Source: Actinoplanes oryzae
GTDB taxonomy: Bacteria; Actinomycetota; Actinomycetes; Mycobacteriales; Micromonosporaceae
Direction: 5' to 3'
Assembly (NCBI RefSeq): GCF_030757795.1
Contig: NZ_JAUQWH010000030.1
Coordinates: 1 to 64,000, forward strand
Length of the DNA stretch: 64,000 bases
Shown here: piece after piece, positions 53,405-62,558 of the stretch
Layout: every line of letters begins with the position of its first letter
How positions within the stretch are numbered: the first letter of the stretch is position 1
The notes under the pieces: model-generated
Told to the model about the DNA's origin: nothing
The model's input: the letters and a program-made list of their open reading frames with translations, nothing else
The model's database searches: none
Program-made: the position numbers and the translations under genes

Positions 53405-56263
53405 TCACTTGCAGGACTTGGCACCCGCTGCGTACGCCAGGCCGAAGCCGGACGCCGAGGAGTCCATGAAGACCACTTCGCGGCCTCCGGCGGCTGTCGC
53501 GTACATCTGGGCGCCCGGGCTGCAGGAGGCCGGGCCGATGAACGTGCCCTGGAAGGTGTACTGCTTCAGCTTCGGGTTGAGGGAGTTGTCCGGGTAGCCG
53601 CCGGTCTCGAGCCAGGCCTCCACCGGCGCCTCCTCCGTGACGGTGAGGACCGTGTCGGAGAGGGCGACCGTGTCGGCTCGGATCGCCTGCGGAGAGTTCT
53701 CCTCGAAGAGGAGGCGGGGGGTGCGGGTGGCGAAGTCGAAGAGGCGGATGGAGTCGTGGTAGGCGCCCTGGCTCCACTGGCCGTCGACGATCGTGCCGTA
53801 GTCGCGGTCGGTCATCCAGGCGACGGCGGTGCCGGACAGGTCCGGGTAGCTCACGCGTTCGGATCCGACGTCGCCGCCGGCGTACGTGGTGCGGCCGGTG
53901 CTGACGTCGTGGACCTCGGCGCCCAGCGACCAGTAGTAGCCGTTGGCGTCGGGCTGGTCGAAGATTTCGTAGCGTACGTAGGAGATTCTGCCGTTGCTGA
54001 CGCTCGGTGCCGTGGCGCTGCCGAACCAGTCCGGGTGGGCGAGGGTGTGCACGGTCTTGGCGTTGCCGCGCAGGTAGCGGACGACGTCGAGGTAGCCCTG
54101 CTCCGGGTCGTACTGGCTCCACGCGACGACGGTGCCGTCGAAGCCGAGGCCGTCGATGCGGTACGGGGAGGTGTAGAGCTCCTTGATCGTGCCGCCGCCG
54201 ATCGGCGCCGACAGGATGCGGTTGGTCTCGTACGTCGGTGACTCGGGGTCCACCGCGATCGACAGCCACACGACCCGCTTGCCGTCGGTGTGCGGGAAGC
54301 TGTTGACGCTCCCGTCGTCCGGGGAGATCCGGAGCGGCTCGCCCTTGCCGTTGGTGCGGCCCACCCAGATCGACGTCGGCTCGGTGCGGTTCGCGTCCGA
54401 GCGGGGCACGGCGAACCAGCCGCCCGCCACGCTGGCCTTCATGTCGGCGTACATGCCGGTGTTGAGCCTGTCGATCAGGACCTTGGTGTTCTTGCCGTAC
54501 AGGGTCGCCTTCCACTGCGCGGTGATGCCGCGCGAGTCGAACGCCGCGCGCACCACGCCGAGGGCCACCTTGCTCAGCCCGTACGACTTGGCGGCCGCGA
54601 GGACCGCCTCGCGCGCGTCGACGAAGTCGGACATGGGCGTCAGGTAGTCGGTGAGGGCGCGGTAGACGACCTTGTCGGCGACCGTCTTGCCGAGCTTCTG
54701 GCGCAGGTCCCACAGGGCGCCGGACACGATCGTCGAGTTGAGGTGCACGCCGCCGTCGTCCATCGACGGCGTGTCGATGAGGTGCTGGAAGTCCGCCGTG
54801 GTCGCGCCGTCGTCGAGGTCGCGCAGCGCGCAGTCGGAGGCGGCCAGCGTACGGCAGAGGTCGCCGCCGAGCAGGCTCGCCTGCGGGTCCGTCATCGGGG
54901 TGCCCGACGCGTCGACGTCGATGGCGTTGCCGAAGTAGTCGGCGATCGCCTCGTTGAGCGCGCCCGGCTGTCCGGCGTAGACGAGGCTGGCGGTGTGCTC
55001 GACCACGCCGTGCGTCATCTCGTGGCCCACGACGTCCGGGTCGGCGGACAGCGGCAGGTACTCCTCGTCGCCGCTGCCGTACACCATGCGGGTGCCGTCC
55101 CAGTACGCGTTCACCCACGGGTTCCCGCCGTACGTGATGCCCACGACCGAGTCGATCGGCATGCCGGCGTCGTCCAGGCTGTCGCGCCCGAGCTTCGTCT
55201 TGTACCAGTCGTACACCTGCGCGGCGTCCCAGGCGGCGTCGACCGCACCGGCGTCGGTCAGGTCGGCGCCGAGCGTGGCCGACGGCGACGCGAACGGCGC
55301 CAGGCCCTCCGGCCACGCGCCGTCCATCAGGTCGTAGTAGTCCCGGCCCCGGGCGTCCCAAGTGGTGATCGGCGTCTTCCGGGTCTGGTCCTGCAGCAGG
55401 TAGGAGCCGGAGTCGGACTGGACGAGCGGCAGCGACACGGTGGCCCCGTGCAGGGTGGTGCCCCGGCCGGTGACCGTCGTCGTGCCGGTGCCCCGCGAGC
55501 GCGGCGCCGACCCGGTCTGCGGCGTGCCGGCGACGGCCTGCTGGGCGGAGACGAAGGACTTGATCCGGCTGACGCTCAGCAGCGGCACCCCGGTGGTCGC
55601 GCCCACGTAGACGTCGCGCAGCACCGGCCGGCCCGAGACGGAGTCCTTGCCCTTGACGAGGACGCGGCGCGCGAGCACGCCGGTGCCGGTCGGCATGACC
55701 AGCAGACCCTGGTCGGTGCCGGCGAGTTCGGGCTTGGCGGCGACGACCGCCGCGCTCGGGTGCAGGCTCTTGCGTACCTCCTCGACCGCGCGGGAGACGG
55801 CGACCGCCGAGGGGATCGTGGTGACGGTGGTGTCGACGTCCAGGTTGGTGAAGTAGGTGCCCGACGTTCCGGTCACCGTGCGCTTGCCGGCCGCCTTCTC
55901 CGTACGCACCACGTACTGGGCGCCGAAGACGGGCAGCCCCTTGTACTTCTGGTTCAGGCGTACGGTCTCCCGCTCGCCCTGCGTCTCGACGCTCGCCGTG
56001 GTGAGCGTGCCGGCCGGATCGCCGATCTTGTAGCGGTCCTGGTGGCCCGCGAGGTGAGCCTTGGCGGCCTTGTCCGGCGCGACCGTGGCGTCGACCGGAT
56101 CGGCGACATCCTCGACGAGGGCCGGAGTGTCCGTGGGCGGCGCCACCGTGGCCGGGACGGAGCCCTCCGCCGGGGTCGCCGCGTTCGCGGGCGGGGCGGT
56201 GGTGCCGAGGAGGGCGGCCGCCGCCAGGACGGCGATCGTGGGTAGTGCCTTGGGTCTGCGCAC
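53405..56263 (-). CDS. secreted M4 (thermolysin-like) metalloprotease
   Basis: 952 aa. Signal peptide MRRPKALPTIAVLAAAALLG, then ANA-AT. An FTP/PepSY-type propeptide follows (YKGLPVFGAQYVV), then the catalytic domain with zinc motif HEMTH (414-418) and the third ligand in GALNEAIADYFGN; the active-site His region is DGGVHLNS. The C-terminal 350 residues (from about 600) look like a beta-propeller or repeats (VVWLSIAVDPESP, VVAWSQYDPEQ, AVAWMTDRDYG), longer than usual for M4. GTG 56263 is chosen: AGGAG lies 8 bases upstream and the signal peptide starts there. Divergent from a LuxR-type regulator. Confidence 0.9.
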   Translation of the reverse strand: MRRPKALPTIAVLAAAALLGTTAPPANAATPAEGSVPATVAPPTDTPALVEDVADPVDATVAPDKAAKAHLAGHQDRYKIGDPAGTLTTASVETQGERETVRLNQKYKGLPVFGAQYVVRTEKAAGKRTVTGTSGTYFTNLDVDTTVTTIPSAVAVSRAVEEVRKSLHPSAAVVAAKPELAGTDQGLLVMPTGTGVLARRVLVKGKDSVSGRPVLRDVYVGATTGVPLLSVSRIKSFVSAQQAVAGTPQTGSAPRSRGTGTTTVTGRGTTLHGATVSLPLVQSDSGSYLLQDQTRKTPITTWDARGRDYYDLMDGAWPEGLAPFASPSATLGADLTDAGAVDAAWDAAQVYDWYKTKLGRDSLDDAGMPIDSVVGITYGGNPWVNAYWDGTRMVYGSGDEEYLPLSADPDVVGHEMTHGVVEHTASLVYAGQPGALNEAIADYFGNAIDVDASGTPMTDPQASLLGGDLCRTLAASDCALRDLDDGATTADFQHLIDTPSMDDGGVHLNSTIVSGALWDLRQKLGKTVADKVVYRALTDYLTPMSDFVDAREAVLAAAKSYGLSKVALGVVRAAFDSRGITAQWKATLYGKNTKVLIDRLNTGMYADMKASVAGGWFAVPRSDANRTEPTSIWVGRTNGKGEPLRISPDDGSVNSFPHTDGKRVVWLSIAVDPESPTYETNRILSAPIGGGTIKELYTSPYRIDGLGFDGTVVAWSQYDPEQGYLDVVRYLRGNAKTVHTLAHPDWFGSATAPSVSNGRISYVRYEIFDQPDANGYYWSLGAEVHDVSTGRTTYAGGDVGSERVSYPDLSGTAVAWMTDRDYGTIVDGQWSQGAYHDSIRLFDFATRTPRLLFEENSPQAIRADTVALSDTVLTVTEEAPVEAWLETGGYPDNSLNPKLKQYTFQGTFIGPASCSPGAQMYATAAGGREVVFMDSSASGFGLAYAAGAKSCK

Positions 56264-56343
56264 TTGTCGCTCCTGCGAGGTTGTGGACACCGGTACGCCC
56301 ACCTCACCCCGGTGCCGATCGCCGCCACAAGGACGACCTTGTG

Positions 56344-56357
56344 CACTTGCGCAAGTG
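56344..56357. promoter_or_regulatory. 14-bp perfect palindrome between protease and LuxR-type regulator
   Basis: CACTTGCGCAAGTG, in the divergent region 56264-56457. A related GCACTTGTCGC lies at 56260-56270 by the protease start. Candidate binding site of the adjacent LuxR-type protein. Confidence 0.45.
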
Positions 56358-56457
56358 AGCATCCGGCCGCGGAAAGCTTCTTACAGATCCGTAATCGCCG
56401 ATTCATCGCAGCGACCGGCGCCCCCGGCATGCTCGGGTCGGAGGGACGTAGGAACGC

Positions 56458-57453
56458 ATGAGCGAAACGGAAATACCCTGGTCGGCAACCGGGCTCGATC
56501 CGCTGGCCGGCCGCGTGCTGGAGCACCTGGTGGCCGTGCGGTCGGCGGATCGCGACGAGGTGGCGTACGCGGCCGGGGTGTCCCCGTCGGAGGCGGAGCG
56601 CGCGCTGCGGCACCTCGCCGACTCGGCCCTGGCGTCGCGGATCGGCGGTGCGGCACCGCGCTGGGTGGCCGCGCCGCCACGGCCGTCGCTCGGTGCCCTG
56701 CTGGCCCGCCGGCGCGCGGAACTGGCCCGGGTCGAGGATCTCGTGGAACGGCTCTCCGAGGCGCACGAGGCGGTGTCCGAGCCGCGCGCCGCCGACGTGG
56801 TGGAGGTGCTCAGCAGCGACGATGCGGTGCCGGCCCGCTATCACCAGCTGCTGATGGGAAGCTCGTCCGAAGTGCTCCACCTGGCGAAGCCGCCGTACGT
56901 GACAAGCGCCTCGGCGGCCGACAAGGCGGTGGACGTGGCGCCGGGTGTGCGCATGCGCTCGGTGTACGAGACGGACGGCCTGACCGACGCGGTGTCCCTC
57001 ATGACGGCTCGGCGCGGCACGGGCCAGGGCGGCGAGATGCGCCTGACCTCACAGATCCCGGTGAAGCTGGCCATCTTCGACCGGTCGGCCGCCCTGCTGC
57101 CGATCTGGGGCGACCAGCCGTCCTCGGGTTCCCTGGTGGTGCACTCGCCCGCGCTGGTGACGGCGCTCGTCGCGTTGTTCGAGAGCGTGTGGGAGCGCGC
57201 CGAGCCGGTGTCGCTGACGAGGCGGCACGACCTGCCGACGTCGGGACGAGACGTGCGTACCAGGGAAATCCTGCGCATGATGGCGACCGGCATGAAGGAC
57301 GAGACCATCGCCCGCATCCTCAACCTGAGCCGCCGTACGGTGCAGCAGCACATCACCGACGCCGGCTCGCTGCTCGGCGCCCGGACCCGCTTCCAGATCG
57401 CCGTCCTGGCGGCGAAGCGAGGCTGGCTGAGCGAGTCGCTGCCGTCCCGATGA
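56458..57453 (+). CDS. TrmB/LuxR-type transcriptional regulator
   Basis: 331 aa. An N-terminal winged-helix-like segment (VLEHLVAVRSADRDEVAYAA, then GVSPSEAERALRHLAD) resembles TrmB-type helix-turn-helix. The centre has an effector-binding look (EMRLTSQIPVKLAIFDRSAA). The C-terminal LuxR helix-turn-helix is MMATGMKDETIARILNLSRR, then TVQQHITDAGSLLGARTRF. This family often sits next to secreted proteases or peptidases. Divergent from the M4 protease and its likely regulator. Confidence 0.85.
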   Translation: MSETEIPWSATGLDPLAGRVLEHLVAVRSADRDEVAYAAGVSPSEAERALRHLADSALASRIGGAAPRWVAAPPRPSLGALLARRRAELARVEDLVERLSEAHEAVSEPRAADVVEVLSSDDAVPARYHQLLMGSSSEVLHLAKPPYVTSASAADKAVDVAPGVRMRSVYETDGLTDAVSLMTARRGTGQGGEMRLTSQIPVKLAIFDRSAALLPIWGDQPSSGSLVVHSPALVTALVALFESVWERAEPVSLTRRHDLPTSGRDVRTREILRMMATGMKDETIARILNLSRRTVQQHITDAGSLLGARTRFQIAVLAAKRGWLSESLPSR

Positions 57454-57504
57454 CCAGCCCTGCGGGCATGCGCCGAGGCCAGGGGCGGGTCGGGCGCGCC
57501 CGGC

Positions 57505-58887
57505 TCAGGTGGCTGACCGCACGGTCCGGAGCTCGTGCTCCTCGGCGGGCGGGAGGCCGGTGGGAGCCTCGGCGGGCTGCTCCTTCTTGTCCTGGATCCG
57601 CTTGAAGTACGTGCCCAGGCCCAGCGGCAGCCGGCTCAGGTCGCCCCAGCTGGTGTTCTCGATCTTGGTGCCCTCGCCCCAGGCCTTGAGCGCCATGCTG
57701 AGGAACGTGACGGCGAGCCCGGCGGTGAGCCAGCCCGGGTCGGCGGCCTGGATGCCCTTGGCGGTGAGCCCGGCGCCGGTGGCACCGACCACGCCACCGG
57801 CGAACTTGCCCGGGTTGATGCGGCCGGTGTCGAAGGCCTTGCGGACCTCGTTGGCGGCGTCACCGGCGGGCGCCAGGCCGTTGAGGGCCGCGGCGGCGAC
57901 CAGTTCCGGGGGTACGGCGGCCGGGCCGGACAGGCCCTGAGCCCGCAACTGCTGCTGCTTGCCGAGGCCGACGGCCTGGGTGAACGCGCCCGCCCCGGCG
58001 CCGATCGCGCCGGCCGCCTTCGGCCAGTCGGCGAGCGACAGGCCCTCGCGCGTGAACATCTGAGGCGCCTTGTTGAAGCTGAACGCCTCGCCGGGGGCCT
58101 TGATCAGCTGACCCACGCCCTGCACGGCGAGGCCGGCCTGGCGAGCGGGAATGGTGTTGTTGGCCAGGAAGCCGATGCCGTTGGTCACCGCGCCCGCGAG
58201 AACGGTGCCGCTGCCGACGTACTTGGGCATGTTGCGGTTGTCGACCTTGGGTGCGGGCGCGGCGGCCTCCGGGTCGGGGGCCGGCTTGCTGAGCGGCGGT
58301 ACGGGCTTCTGCTGCTCGCTCATGAAGTCACCGAACGCCGTGGAGGCGTTGACAATGGTGGCGGTGCCGCCGAGAGGGACGGCCTTGAGCGGGGTGTAGG
58401 CGGCGCCGATCTGCAGTCCGACGGCCGTGGACCCGGCTGCCGCGCCGCGCTCCTTCCACTTGTCGCCGTCGCGGTTGAACGCCTGCCGCCAGGCGCCCGG
58501 CATCCGCTCCGTCGGATCTTCCTCCGCCACCGTCTGCTCGGACGCGGTCTCCGACGAGGCCGTCACCGAAGGCGCCGCAGCAACAGTGGTGTCCTGGCCC
58601 TGGTCCTGAACGGCCGGTGGCGGGGGCTGCGGGGCGGCGCCCTGCTCGTCCAGCATGGGCAGGATCGCCTGGACGAGCGCGGCGAAGTCGGGATCGGCCG
58701 CGAGCTCGTCGGCGAAGGACGGATCCACCTGCGCGCGGGCCCGGGAGACGAGCTGCGAGACCGCGTCGTTGCCCACCTGACGCTGCAGGTGCAGGAGCGC
58801 GTGCGGGCCCGGCTGCGCGGACCGGGCGGGTGCGGCTGCGGCGCGTACGGCCGGTGCGGGTGGCCGGGTGTGGGCGTGGTGGGGCAC
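57505..58887 (-). CDS. eCIS-cargo-like protein
   Basis: 460 aa. Near the N-terminus HALLHLQRQVGNDAVSQLV matches the LQRxVGNxAVxxL signature of proteins loaded into actinobacterial extracellular contractile injection systems. A disordered Pro/Ala/Glu-rich linker (about 85-135) is followed by a Gly/Ala-rich, partly hydrophobic C-terminal region (GVVGATGAGLTAKGIQAADP) and a basic tail, possibly the toxic or membrane-acting part. No sheath, tube or baseplate gene lies in the window. GTG start with GAGGAG upstream. Confidence 0.7.
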   Translation of the reverse strand: MPHHAHTRPPAPAVRAAAAPARSAQPGPHALLHLQRQVGNDAVSQLVSRARAQVDPSFADELAADPDFAALVQAILPMLDEQGAAPQPPPPAVQDQGQDTTVAAAPSVTASSETASEQTVAEEDPTERMPGAWRQAFNRDGDKWKERGAAAGSTAVGLQIGAAYTPLKAVPLGGTATIVNASTAFGDFMSEQQKPVPPLSKPAPDPEAAAPAPKVDNRNMPKYVGSGTVLAGAVTNGIGFLANNTIPARQAGLAVQGVGQLIKAPGEAFSFNKAPQMFTREGLSLADWPKAAGAIGAGAGAFTQAVGLGKQQQLRAQGLSGPAAVPPELVAAAALNGLAPAGDAANEVRKAFDTGRINPGKFAGGVVGATGAGLTAKGIQAADPGWLTAGLAVTFLSMALKAWGEGTKIENTSWGDLSRLPLGLGTYFKRIQDKKEQPAEAPTGLPPAEEHELRTVRSAT

Positions 58888-58997
58888 CGCAACTCCTCAC
58901 AGTGGACGCGGCTCTGCGCCACACCATAGGGAGCCCGGGTGAACAGAAGGTGGCGGCGCCGTCCTCATCCGTACCGGGGGCGGCCTTTCTGCGCCGG

Positions 58998-59762
58998 TCA
59001 GGTCGGGGGCAGGGCGACGAGGCGGGGGTGGGGCGGGCCGGTGCGGGTGTCGACCGAGCCGGTGAAGCGCATGCCGGGGACCAGGCCGCTGACTTCGGCG
59101 GGGGTGGTGGGGCGGAGCATCATGCGCAGGTAGCCGGCCTGGGCGCCGGATTCGGCGGCGCCGGCGACGCGGGGGACCACGCGTTCGACGGCGGCTTTGA
59201 TCGTACGGTCGAGGTTCTTGGCTTCGAGGGTGGCCTCCATGCCGGGGCTGATCTCGGGCAGATCCTCGACCGGGATGTCGGTGACGAAGAGGAGTTCCGC
59301 CGGGTCGTAGAGCTGGACGAAGGGCTGGCCCGGCTGCAGGGTGCTGCCCATGGTGGCCGGCTCGTCGACCACGATGCCGGCGCGCGGGGCGACGAGGGTG
59401 AGTTTGCGCAGGACCGGTTCGCCGTCGGAGTCGGTGGTGGTGACTTCGAGGGTGCCGAGGGTGGCGCCCGCCTTGACCTGCTGCTCGGGCTTGACCGAGA
59501 CCTGGGTGATCTGGCCGGGGCGGGGGGTCTCGACCGGGATCGGCTGGGCGGTGAGGGTGACCGTGCCGAGGTCGATGAGGGCCGCGTCGGTGCGGCGGTC
59601 GGCGGTGAGCCGGATGAACACGACGACCGCGGCGGCCAGCATGAGCAGGACGATCAGGCGGGCTCGCCATTTGCGCATCGTGCCGCGGCGCCGGGGTGGC
59701 GGGGGCGGCGGCGGTGCGGTGTCCGGGGTGGATGCGGAGTCGGTGACTGTGGGTCCGGCCAT
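58998..59762 (-). CDS. HlyD-like membrane-fusion protein
   Basis: 254 aa. A proline-rich cytoplasmic tail (PPPPPPPRRRG) and one TM helix (RLIVLLMLAAAVVVFI) are followed by an extracytoplasmic lipoyl/barrel-sandwich domain (QITQVSVKPEQQVKAGATLG, LVAPRAGIVV). Third gene of the operon with GH16 and the glycosyltransferase. A comparable pair, synthase BgsA with fusion-like BgsB, makes mixed-linkage beta-glucan in rhizobia, so a role in guiding polymer outward is inferred. Confidence 0.82.
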   Translation of the reverse strand: MAGPTVTDSASTPDTAPPPPPPPRRRGTMRKWRARLIVLLMLAAAVVVFIRLTADRRTDAALIDLGTVTLTAQPIPVETPRPGQITQVSVKPEQQVKAGATLGTLEVTTTDSDGEPVLRKLTLVAPRAGIVVDEPATMGSTLQPGQPFVQLYDPAELLFVTDIPVEDLPEISPGMEATLEAKNLDRTIKAAVERVVPRVAGAAESGAQAGYLRMMLRPTTPAEVSGLVPGMRFTGSVDTRTGPPHPRLVALPPT

Positions 59763-59771
59763 GGTGCTTCC

Positions 59772-61436
59772 TCAGCGCTTGGGGGTGGGGGCGGGCGGGC
59801 CGGCGACGTCGGCCATGGCGGAGCTGACCAGTTCGTCGGTCTGTTCCCAGCGGGCCGGCCAGGGGAGGGCCCGCGACAGCAGGGCGCCGGCCTTGCGGCG
59901 CTCCAGGCGCTCCTTGATGACCTGCGGGGCGATCACCGCCTCGGCGATGACGCGGCCCAGCACCAGGACGTAGATCGAGGCCCAGGCGATGGAGAGCCAC
60001 ACCGCGCCCACGTCGGTGCCGAGCAGGGGCAGGGTGCTGATGCCGACCGCGATGGCCAGGGCGTTGAGCAGGAACAGGGCCACGTGCGGCAGGACCAGTT
60101 CGACGCCGGGCAGCCCGGAGGGGCCGGCGTTGGTGACCGTCCACTTGACGTGGCGTTTGAACAGCGCCATCACCAGCGCCTTCACGTGCACCGGGGCGGC
60201 GCCGATGCTGGTGACGATCGCGGAGACCTTGAAGCCGCCCAGCTGCAGCACCGTCACGACCATGATGAGCAGGTAGAACGGGGCGTAGTGCACGATCCAC
60301 GTGCTCAGGTCGGCGCGGATCGGGCTCAGGCCGAAGAGCAGGTACACCGCGGGCAGGCACATCAGGATCAGGGCGGCCAGGGACAGCAGGTAGTTGACGC
60401 CGGCCAGCATGTACTGGAAGCGCTGGTCGACGGTGAGGGCACTGCGGCGCAGCAGGCCGCCGCGGAACAGGACCTCGAAGGCTCCGTACGCCCATCGGAA
60501 CTGCTGTTTGAAGTAGGGCAGCAAACTGTCCGGGGCCAGCCCGCGCGCCAGCACCTCGGGGACGAAGAACGAGCGCCAGCCGCGGCGGTGCAGCTCGATG
60601 GACGTCCAGATGTCCTCGGAGTTGCTGGCGGTGTGCATGCCGACGATCTCGCGCAGCGCCGAGCGACGGAAGATGACGTTGGTGCCGACGCAGAAGACCG
60701 CGTTGAAGTGGTTGCGGCCGGGCAGGACGAGCTCGTAGAAGATGCGTTGCGACTCCGACGCCCCCTCGGCCACCAGGCCGCGCGCGCTCGGGAAGGCCTG
60801 CGGGGTCTGGACGAAGGCGACCTTCTCGTCCTGCATGTGCGGCAGGGCGCGGAGCAGGAAGTCCGGACTCGGTACGTGGTCCGCGTCCAGGATGACCACG
60901 AACTCCCCGTCCGTACGGCGCAGCGCGGCGTTGATGTTGCCGGCCTTGGCGTACACGTGCTCGGTGCGCCGCAGGTAGCCGACCTGCTCCCGCAGGCAGG
61001 CGTCGCGCAGGGCGTCGCTGTTGCCGTCGTCGAGCACCCACGTCTTGTGCTTCACCCGCATGTCCCGGGCGGCGCGCACGGTCACCAGGACGATCTCGAG
61101 CGGCTCGCCGTAGACGGTGATGAACACGTCGATCGAGGGGGCCAGGGCGCCGGTGGTCAGCCGGCGGCGCCACGCGAAGACCTCCGGCGGGTCGGGCCGG
61201 GGCGTGTTGGTCAGCACGGTCCACCACATCGCGAGCGCGTTGAAGATGGTGATGCCCTCGGCGAACAGGACCAGGCCCCAGATCCAGACATTGCCCCGGT
61301 ACGCCGGGTTCAGCAGGAAGATCATGTAGAACAGCGTCACGCCTAGGGCGACGGTGACCGCGAACCTGGTCGACCGCTGGATGGGCTGCCACGACAGCTC
61401 GCTGACGGGCTCGATGCGGCCCGGGTCTGTGCTCAT
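59772..61436 (-). CDS. processive family-2 glycosyltransferase (beta-glucan/cellulose-synthase-like)
   Basis: 554 aa. TM helices at the N-terminus (two) and C-terminus (five or more) flank a cytoplasmic GT-A domain. Motifs: VFITVYGEP, VLDDGNSD, VILDADHVP (DxD), TSEDIWTS-type loop SNSEDIWTSIELHRRGW, and QQFRWAYG (QxxRW, polymer synthases). Start ATG 61436 overlaps the GH16 stop (ATGA). No PilZ domain seen, so c-di-GMP control is not evident. Likely makes a beta-linked glucan from UDP-glucose. Confidence 0.88.
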   Translation of the reverse strand: MSTDPGRIEPVSELSWQPIQRSTRFAVTVALGVTLFYMIFLLNPAYRGNVWIWGLVLFAEGITIFNALAMWWTVLTNTPRPDPPEVFAWRRRLTTGALAPSIDVFITVYGEPLEIVLVTVRAARDMRVKHKTWVLDDGNSDALRDACLREQVGYLRRTEHVYAKAGNINAALRRTDGEFVVILDADHVPSPDFLLRALPHMQDEKVAFVQTPQAFPSARGLVAEGASESQRIFYELVLPGRNHFNAVFCVGTNVIFRRSALREIVGMHTASNSEDIWTSIELHRRGWRSFFVPEVLARGLAPDSLLPYFKQQFRWAYGAFEVLFRGGLLRRSALTVDQRFQYMLAGVNYLLSLAALILMCLPAVYLLFGLSPIRADLSTWIVHYAPFYLLIMVVTVLQLGGFKVSAIVTSIGAAPVHVKALVMALFKRHVKWTVTNAGPSGLPGVELVLPHVALFLLNALAIAVGISTLPLLGTDVGAVWLSIAWASIYVLVLGRVIAEAVIAPQVIKERLERRKAGALLSRALPWPARWEQTDELVSSAMADVAGPPAPTPKR

Positions 61437-62356
61437 CCGTCCTCGCTCTTCGACACGGCGACGCGGTCCACCACCATGGGCACACCGGGTTGGGTCGCGG
61501 GGGTGGCGCCGCCGCCGAACGACGCCGGGAAGCTGCCGCCGATGGCCACGTTGAGGATCACGAAGAACCCGTGGTGGTTGGCCCGTTCCCAGGTGGTGGC
61601 GTCCACCTTGTCGGCGGTGACGGTGTACGTGTTCTTGTCGTCGACGTACCAGCGCAACTGCTCGGGCTGCACGCTGCGGTCGAGCTCGATGGCGTACGTG
61701 TGGAAGCCGGTGCGACAGCCCGGGCACGGCTGCTCGCCACTGCTGATGCCGGTCGGCTCGCCGCAGGGCCCGCCGACCGGTTCCCCGCAGTGCAGCGTCT
61801 GCCACACCGAGTCGCGTCCGTTGACGACCTCCATGACGTCCCACTCGCCGGCGTGCGGCCAGTTCGTCGAGGCCACCGGGCGCGCCGGGGCGCCCAGGGC
61901 CCAGAACGCCGCCCAGTATCCGGCCGCCTGGGGCCCGGTGACCTGCGGCTGGCGCAGGACCGCCTCGATGCGTACCTTGCCGCCGGGCGCCGCGGCGAAG
62001 TCGTCGCGCCGGCTCTCCACGCGGCCGGACGTCCAGGCGCCGGCCGCGTCGCGCAGCGGCAGGATCTCGAGGTGGCCGGCGCCGTCGTGGCGTACGTTGG
62101 CCGTCGAGTCGGTCGATCGCTCGATCTGGCCGGTGCCCCACTGCGGCGCGCCGCCGGGATATTGCGTGCCGGTGGCGTAGCTCCAGTCGGAGCGCGCCAG
62201 GCCGGTGCCGGCGGCGCCGTCGAAGTCGTCGCTCCAGACCGGGGTCCAGCCCGGCGGATCGGGATCGTTCGTGCAGGCGCCGGCCGCCAGCACCAGGCAC
62301 GCGCCCAGGACGGCGGAGCGCCCGCGACGGCGGGCCGGGGAGAGGGACAGCAGCAC
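61433..62356 (-). CDS. GH16 family glucanase lipoprotein
   Basis: 307 aa. Lipoprotein signal with lipobox LAAGAC near residue 27. The GH16 jelly roll has the catalytic motif GEWDVMEVVNG (Glu171 nucleophile, Asp173, Glu176 acid/base), and HTYAIELDRSVQPEQLRWYV and GGSFPASFGG are typical of endo-beta-1,3(4)-glucanases. GTG start. First gene of the glucan operon; it may trim or release polymer made by the downstream synthase, as cellulases do in cellulose operons. Confidence 0.88.
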   Translation of the reverse strand: MLLSLSPARRRGRSAVLGACLVLAAGACTNDPDPPGWTPVWSDDFDGAAGTGLARSDWSYATGTQYPGGAPQWGTGQIERSTDSTANVRHDGAGHLEILPLRDAAGAWTSGRVESRRDDFAAAPGGKVRIEAVLRQPQVTGPQAAGYWAAFWALGAPARPVASTNWPHAGEWDVMEVVNGRDSVWQTLHCGEPVGGPCGEPTGISSGEQPCPGCRTGFHTYAIELDRSVQPEQLRWYVDDKNTYTVTADKVDATTWERANHHGFFVILNVAIGGSFPASFGGGATPATQPGVPMVVDRVAVSKSEDG

Positions 62357-62558
62357 AGCGATGACCTCGGACTGTCGGAACGGCAGCTGATCAGTGACCG
62401 AGGTCCGGGGCCACGTGCCGACGGTACCGGGACCGCTTGGAAACGGCCGCCTGGCGGCTGGAGCCTGCAGATGGCGCGATTTAGAGATTGGCGACCGCCG
62501 ATGTCATGGGCGGCCCGGTTTGGGCGGGCGCGGCGCGGGTACGCCCGTCACCCGCGCT

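Noticed and set aside
54290..56245. 651-codon plus-strand open frame over the protease
   Set aside because: Shadow of the M4 gene; repetitive Arg/Val composition.
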